Below are positions 59,545 to 64,000 of a stretch of DNA of 64,000 nucleotides, piece after piece. Each line of letters starts with the position of its first letter. The stretch's first letter is position 1. The position numbers and the translations under genes were made by a program. The notes beneath the pieces were generated by a model. That model saw only the letters and a program-made list of their open reading frames with translations, did no database searches and was not told the origin of the DNA. Origin of the DNA: Brevundimonas basaltis (lineage in GTDB: Bacteria; Pseudomonadota; Alphaproteobacteria; Caulobacterales; Caulobacteraceae); the NCBI RefSeq assembly GCF_014202075.1, contig NZ_JACHFZ010000003.1, forward strand, positions 124,001 through 188,000, written 5' to 3'.

Positions 59545-60411
59545 CTAACCCAGATTCGTCGGCGTTATCCACCACCGGGGACGATTTGTCGCCAGTCGGC
59601 CGCCGGCGGCGGCGGCCGCACGCGGGGTGTCGAACAGGGCGAAAACGGTGGCCCCCGAGCCCGACATGCGGACCAGCCGGGCTCCCGGAAGGCTCGCCGC
59701 GGCGGCGAGGGCGTCGCCGATGGCGGGGGCGCGGGCGACGGCGGCGTCCTGCAGATCGTTCCTCTGCGCCGCGAGCCAGTCGATCACCGTCGCGGCCCGC
59801 CAGTCGTGGGGCGGCGCCGGTCGGTCGACGGCGCCGGGCGGCCCGGCGTCATAGGCGCGATAGACCTCGCCGGTCGGGGAGGCGACGCCCGGATTGATCA
59901 ACAGGGCGGGCAGCGTGGGCAGGCGCGGCTCGGGCGTCAGCCGCCCTCCCCGGCCCTCGGCCCAGGCCGTGCGGGCATGCAGGCACATGGGGCCGTCGGC
60001 GCCGATGTGGGCGGCGATATCGGCCAGGGCGTCGTCGGTCAGGGCGAGGTCGAGCAGGTCGCGGGCCAGCTTCAGCGCCGCGCCGGCGTCGGACGAGCCG
60101 CCGCCCAGGCCCGCGGCGATCGGCAGGCGTTTGTCCAGGGTGACGGCCAGCGGCGGTTCGCCGATCCCGGCCGCCTCGCCCAGGGCACGCAGGGCGCGCA
60201 GGATCAGATTGTCGCCCGTCCCACCCAATCCGGCGGCGAAGCGACCGTCGACGGTCAGGGACAGGCGTCCAGCGGGCTGGACCGTGACGCGGTCGCCGAC
60301 ATCGGCGAAGGCGACCAGGCTGGCCAGCGGATGATAGCCGTCGGTATCGACCGGACCGACGTGGAGGAACAGATTGACCTTGGCCGGGGCGAGGGCCGTT
60401 CGCGTGGCCAT
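59545..60411 (-). CDS. ispE: 4-diphosphocytidyl-2-C-methyl-D-erythritol kinase
   Basis: The 288-residue GHMP kinase has APAKVNLFLHV at the start, the ATP loop LPIAAGLGGGSSDAGAALKL (about 95-114) and VRMSGSGATVFALFD near the end. It phosphorylates the intermediate of the MEP isoprenoid pathway. It follows the TPR gene by three bases on the same strand. Both are probably co-transcribed. Confidence 0.94.
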   Translation of the reverse strand: MATRTALAPAKVNLFLHVGPVDTDGYHPLASLVAFADVGDRVTVQPAGRLSLTVDGRFAAGLGGTGDNLILRALRALGEAAGIGEPPLAVTLDKRLPIAAGLGGGSSDAGAALKLARDLLDLALTDDALADIAAHIGADGPMCLHARTAWAEGRGGRLTPEPRLPTLPALLINPGVASPTGEVYRAYDAGPPGAVDRPAPPHDWRAATVIDWLAAQRNDLQDAAVARAPAIGDALAAAASLPGARLVRMSGSGATVFALFDTPRAAAAAGGRLATNRPRWWITPTNLG

Positions 60412-60414
60412 GCC

Positions 60415-62277
60415 TCAGGGCTGGCTGCCGGTGACCGGCGGCGCAAGCAGGCCGCGGGTCAGCTTCTGCTCGACCTCGGCGCGGCGGTCGGGCTCGGGTT
60501 CAAGGGTCAGCACCCGGTTCCACTGCCAGCCGGCCTCGCGGAGACGGCCGACGCGCCAGTAGGCGTCGCCGAGGTGGTCGTTGATCTCGGCGTTGGCGGG
60601 CTGTTTGGCCACCGCCTCCTCGAGGGTTTCGACCGCGCTTTCGTATTGGCCGCGACGGTACTGGGCCCAGCCCAGAGAGTCCTGGATATTGGCGTCGCGC
60701 GGATCGGCGGCGAAGGCGCGGGCGATCATCTCGGCGCCCTGTTCGACGCGACGACCGCTGTCGACCCACAGATAGCCCAGGTGGTTGAGCAGTTGCGGGC
60801 TGTCGGGCGCCATCTGCAGGGCGGCCCAGAGCTCTGCCTCGGCCTCCTCGATCCGGCCGAGCTGTTCGAGGGCGCGGCCCCGCTCGAAGCGCAGCTCGGC
60901 GGACTGATCGGCGGTGTTGACGTTGGGGCGGTTGAGGACCGCCAGAGCCTCGCCGAACCGTCCCAGATTGGAGTACTGCCGGGCCAGCAGGCCGGCGACG
61001 ACCCCTTCGTTGGGCGCAGCGGCGTCGGCGCGAATGAAGGCTTCCAGCGCCTCCTGGTCACGCTCCTCGCTGACGAGGTTGACGCCGAGGCCGAGCTGGG
61101 CGGCGGCGTAAACGATCGGATTGGCGGTGCTCACCCGGGCGAAGGCGGCGCGCGCGGCGTTGTCCTCGTGCGACTCGTCGAGGCTCTCCGCCAGCCGGAG
61201 CAGAATGGTGTCGTCAGGGTGGAGGGCGGCGGCGAGGTGCAGGTAGATGGCCGACAGCTGATGGATGTCGACCTGGCTGGTTTCCATGGCCGCGAAGGAG
61301 AGCGCGTCGGCGGCGATCTGGCGGATGGTCGGCGCGGCGGGAGCCCGCCCGCCCGCGCGCAGACGGCGGATAGCGGCGAGGGCGCGCGGATCCGGCGCCT
61401 CCCCGGCCAACGCGGCGGCGTAGACCTCCAGCGCCTCATCCCTGCGGCCCTGCCGTTCGAGAAAGGCGCCGTACTGGAGCCGGAACAGGCGCGCGCCGTC
61501 GTTCGAGGCCAGCACGGCCTGATATTCGGCGTCCGCCTCGGCCGAACGGTCGCGGGCCTCCAGGAACTGGGCCCGCTGGGCGCGCAGGATCAGGCCGGCG
61601 GTCTGGGTGACCGGGGCCTCCACCGGTTGCAGGGCGGCGTCCCAATCGCCCCCGGCGGCGGCAACCGCCGGAGCCAGATAGCTCGACACGGGGCCGTAGG
61701 GATCGGAGAAGGACTCCGCCCGCAGCAGGGACAGGGCCGCCCGGCCATCGCCGTCGCGCAGGTTCTGAACCACCATGGCGAGGCGCCCGGCGCCGGCGAA
61801 CAGGGGCGTCTCCGCGACGAAGGGCGCCAACCGCACTACGGCGTCGAGATCGCCGGAGAACAGGCTGGCGAGAAAGGCTTCGCCGCCCAGCTGCGGCTGT
61901 TCCGGCGTCAGGGCCTGGCTGCGGGCCAGCAGCTCGGCCCCCACGGCCTGCTGGCCCCGGAGGCTGGCGACGCGACCGGACAGATAGAGGCCGTAGGCGG
62001 ACTGTCCGTCGGCGGTGAACGGCGCTGGCGACCAGACCTCGGGGATCGGCGGGGCGGCGGCTTCAGCAACGGGCGCAGGATCTTCAGTCGAGACCACCGC
62101 CGGCGGCATGAGGTCTTCCGGCGGGATCGCATCAAGCCCCGGCACGGGAACAACGACCGGCAAGCCATCCCTCAGGGGGGGATCGATGACGATAGGCGCG
62201 TCCTGGGCCGCGGCGGGCGCGGCGAAGGCCAGCACGGCGCAGCCGGAGAGGAGCAGGCGAAGGGACGAGAGGCGCAT
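60415..62277 (-). CDS. tetratricopeptide repeat protein with signal peptide
   Basis: The 620-residue protein has a Sec signal (MRLSSLRLLLSGCAVLAFAA, cut after AAAQ) and a Pro-rich start. Many TPR units follow (roughly 100-600), such as AEAELWAALQMAPDSPQLLN, DSLGWAQYRRGQYESAVETL and NAEINDHLGDAYWRVGRLRE. It is a periplasmic protein scaffold; no partner can be named. It is the first gene of a pair with ispE. Confidence 0.9.
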   Translation of the reverse strand: MRLSSLRLLLSGCAVLAFAAPAAAQDAPIVIDPPLRDGLPVVVPVPGLDAIPPEDLMPPAVVSTEDPAPVAEAAAPPIPEVWSPAPFTADGQSAYGLYLSGRVASLRGQQAVGAELLARSQALTPEQPQLGGEAFLASLFSGDLDAVVRLAPFVAETPLFAGAGRLAMVVQNLRDGDGRAALSLLRAESFSDPYGPVSSYLAPAVAAAGGDWDAALQPVEAPVTQTAGLILRAQRAQFLEARDRSAEADAEYQAVLASNDGARLFRLQYGAFLERQGRRDEALEVYAAALAGEAPDPRALAAIRRLRAGGRAPAAPTIRQIAADALSFAAMETSQVDIHQLSAIYLHLAAALHPDDTILLRLAESLDESHEDNAARAAFARVSTANPIVYAAAQLGLGVNLVSEERDQEALEAFIRADAAAPNEGVVAGLLARQYSNLGRFGEALAVLNRPNVNTADQSAELRFERGRALEQLGRIEEAEAELWAALQMAPDSPQLLNHLGYLWVDSGRRVEQGAEMIARAFAADPRDANIQDSLGWAQYRRGQYESAVETLEEAVAKQPANAEINDHLGDAYWRVGRLREAGWQWNRVLTLEPEPDRRAEVEQKLTRGLLAPPVTGSQP

Positions 62278-62333
62278 GACCGGAGCCTTCCCGCTTTATG
62301 CGGCGGCGGCAAGGCCTCTCGCCTTCGAGGCTG

Positions 62334-63989
62334 TCACATATTCGGGTAGTTGGGGCCGCCGCCGCCCTCGGGCGTGGTCCAGACGATGTTCTGCGACGGA
62401 TCCTTGATGTCGCAGGTTTTGCAGTGGACGCAGTTCTGGGCGTTGATGACGAAACGCGGGTCGGTCTTCGCCGCCTCGTCACCATAAACCACTTCATAGA
62501 CGCCGGCCGGGCAGTATAGACGCGCCGGCTCGCCATATTTCGGCAGGTTGACCTGGATCGGGATCGCCGGGTCGAGCAGCTTCAGATGCGCCGGCTGCTC
62601 CTCGGCATGGTTGGTGTTGGAGACGAAGACCGAGGACAGCTTGTCGAACGACAGCACGCCGTCCGGTTTGGGATAGGCGATCGGCTTGTGCTTCGAGGCC
62701 GGCTCGGTCGAGGCGGCGTCGGTCTTCCTGTGCTTCAGCGTCCCGAACAGTGAGAAGCCGCCGGTCAGGGTCTGGAACCACATATCGAACAGGCCGAGCG
62801 CGCCGCCGAGGCTGGTGCCGAACCGGGTCAGCAGCGGCTTGGCGTTACGCACCCGCTTGAGCTCCTGATAGACCCAGCTCGATTCGTAGGCGGCCTGGTA
62901 TTCGATCAATTCGTCCCCTGCCCGCCCGGCGATGACGGCGTCATAGGCGGCGTCGGCGGCGAGCATGCCGGTCTTCATGGCGTTGTGGCTGCCCTTGATG
63001 CGCGGCACGTTCACGAAGCCGGCGGAGCAGCCGATCAGGGCGCCGCCCGGGAAGGCCAGTTTCGGCACCGACTGGAAGCCGCCCTCGGTGATGGCCCGCG
63101 CGCCATAGGAGATGCGGGTTCCACCTTCGAGGTGTTCAGCGATCGAGGGGTGGTGCTTGAAGCGCTGGAACTCGTCAAAGGGCGACAGGAAGGGGTTCTT
63201 GTAGTTCAGGTGCACGACGTAGCCGATGGCCACGTAGCGGTCGCCGAAATGGTACATGAAGCTGCCGCCGCCGGTGAATTCGTCGAGCGGCCAGCCGGTG
63301 GTGTGCTGGGCCAGGCCGGGCTGGTGCTTCTCGGCCGGGACCTGCCACAGCTCCTTGAGACCGATGCCGAATTTCTGCGGCTCGGCCGCGTCGCACAGGT
63401 TGTGGCGGGCCATGATGGTCTTGGCCAGCGAGCCGCGCACGCCCTCGGCGATGAAGACGTATTTTCCGTGCAGCTCGATGCCGGGCTGGAAGTCGCCGGT
63501 CGGCTTGCCGTGACGGTCGATGCCGAAGACGCCGGCGACGACGCCCTTCACCCGGCCGGTCGGCTCATCCCAGACGACGTGGCTGGCGGCCATGCCGGGA
63601 TAGACCTCGACTCCCAGCGCCTCGGCCTGTTCGCCCAGCCAGCGCGCGATATTGCCGAGGGAAGCGATGTAGCAGCCGTCGTTGTGCATCATCGGCGGCA
63701 GGGCGAACATCGGCAGGCTGATCTCGCCCATCGGCCCGAGGACCATGAAGCGGTCCTTCGTCACTGGCGTCTCAAGCGGCGCGCCGCGTTCCTTCCAGTC
63801 GGGGAAGAGTTCGCTCAAAGCCCGCGGGTCGATGACCGCGCCGGACAGGATGTGGCCGCCGATCTCGGCCGACTTCTCGAGCACGGCGACCGAGATGTCC
63901 TTGCCGTCCTTCTCGGCCCGCTGCTTGAGCCGGATGGCCGAGGCAAGCCCGGCCGGACCGCCGCCGACGATGACGACATCGTACTCCAT
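62334..63989 (-). CDS. electron-transfer flavoprotein:ubiquinone oxidoreductase
   Basis: I use ATG 63989 (MEYDVVIVGGGPAGLASAIR, 551 aa); a GTG just before is possible. The FAD-binding GGGPAGLASA and the conserved GEISLPMFALPP and CSAGFVNVPRIKGSHNAMKT segments are typical. The C-terminal [4Fe-4S] ligands are CPAGVYE and NCVHCKTCDIKDP. It passes electrons from acyl-CoA and other dehydrogenases through ETF to quinone in the inner membrane. Its partner etfAB is not in the window. It starts near the right edge and is complete. Confidence 0.95.
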   Translation of the reverse strand: MEYDVVIVGGGPAGLASAIRLKQRAEKDGKDISVAVLEKSAEIGGHILSGAVIDPRALSELFPDWKERGAPLETPVTKDRFMVLGPMGEISLPMFALPPMMHNDGCYIASLGNIARWLGEQAEALGVEVYPGMAASHVVWDEPTGRVKGVVAGVFGIDRHGKPTGDFQPGIELHGKYVFIAEGVRGSLAKTIMARHNLCDAAEPQKFGIGLKELWQVPAEKHQPGLAQHTTGWPLDEFTGGGSFMYHFGDRYVAIGYVVHLNYKNPFLSPFDEFQRFKHHPSIAEHLEGGTRISYGARAITEGGFQSVPKLAFPGGALIGCSAGFVNVPRIKGSHNAMKTGMLAADAAYDAVIAGRAGDELIEYQAAYESSWVYQELKRVRNAKPLLTRFGTSLGGALGLFDMWFQTLTGGFSLFGTLKHRKTDAASTEPASKHKPIAYPKPDGVLSFDKLSSVFVSNTNHAEEQPAHLKLLDPAIPIQVNLPKYGEPARLYCPAGVYEVVYGDEAAKTDPRFVINAQNCVHCKTCDIKDPSQNIVWTTPEGGGGPNYPNM

Positions 63990-64000
63990 CACCTCGCGCT

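Noticed and set aside
59530-62349. 939-codon open frame on the plus strand
   Set aside because: It lies opposite ispE and the TPR gene, has biased composition rich in Gly, Arg and Gln with no domain, and reflects high GC in the third codon position of the real genes.

Overview
The window is about 70% GC and almost fully coding. It looks like the chromosome of a Caulobacterales alphaproteobacterium, most likely a Brevundimonas-like member of the Caulobacteraceae. The evidence is a sciP gene (the DUF1153 inhibitor of CtrA) beside the flagellar hook genes, TTAA-N7-TTAA/G sites of the CtrA type, a GTTC-N7-GTTC LexA box, GANTC (CcrM) sites inside a dispersed intergenic repeat, two sigma-54 promoters for hook genes, and an Mla lipid transport operon with a STAS-MlaE permease. 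The genus is an inference. I saw no tRNA, rRNA, CRISPR array, phage or insertion sequence.

Layout. 1-2.2 kb: a hydrolase-OsmC fusion and a flavodoxin-like reductase. 2.3-6.5 kb: the Anbu cluster (circularly permuted ATP-grasp, alpha-E protein, transglutaminase, proteasome-like Anbu). 6.7-12.2 kb: a Gly/Tyr-rich protein, an S9 peptidase, a matrixin-like lipoprotein and a tyrosinase. 12.2-16.6 kb: an MBOAT O-acyltransferase with two SGNH proteins, probably a surface O-acylation system. 16.6-17.5 kb: a long noncoding stretch with two repeats and a run of strong hairpins that may be an RNA. 17.5-18.9 kb: 3-oxoacid CoA-transferase. 19.8-23.3 kb: Mla operon. 23.4-26.1 kb: a two-gene DNA-repair operon (radical SAM plus UdgX) with a LexA box on its promoter. 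26.1-33.8 kb: flgL-flgK facing fliK-flgD-flgE-sciP. 33.9-42.9 kb: mnmA, thioesterase, HxlR regulator, thiolase, serine hydrolase, XRE/DUF2975 pair and an ABC transporter. 43-48.2 kb: a CioAB-type bd oxidase with a DUF2474 small protein and a MASE1 histidine kinase. 48.3-53.1 kb: thiE, bfd-bfr, a CPBP protease, efp and an inositol monophosphatase. 53.4-56.7 kb: glyQ-glyS, with two unusual insertions in glyS. 56.8-64 kb: polysaccharide deacetylase, fasciclin protein, ispE, a TPR protein and ETF-ubiquinone oxidoreductase.

Most intergenic gaps hold palindromic repeats, usually an inverted pair of short hairpins about 60-150 bp apart. One such sequence lies in frame inside glyS, and another supplies the C-terminus of the deacetylase. 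The least explained element is 16.87-17.40 kb: a GANTC-bearing repeat with a diverged copy at 38.1 kb, next to at least seven perfect hairpins upstream of the CoA-transferase genes. All calls come from reading the sequence. Family names rest on motif recognition, not database searches.
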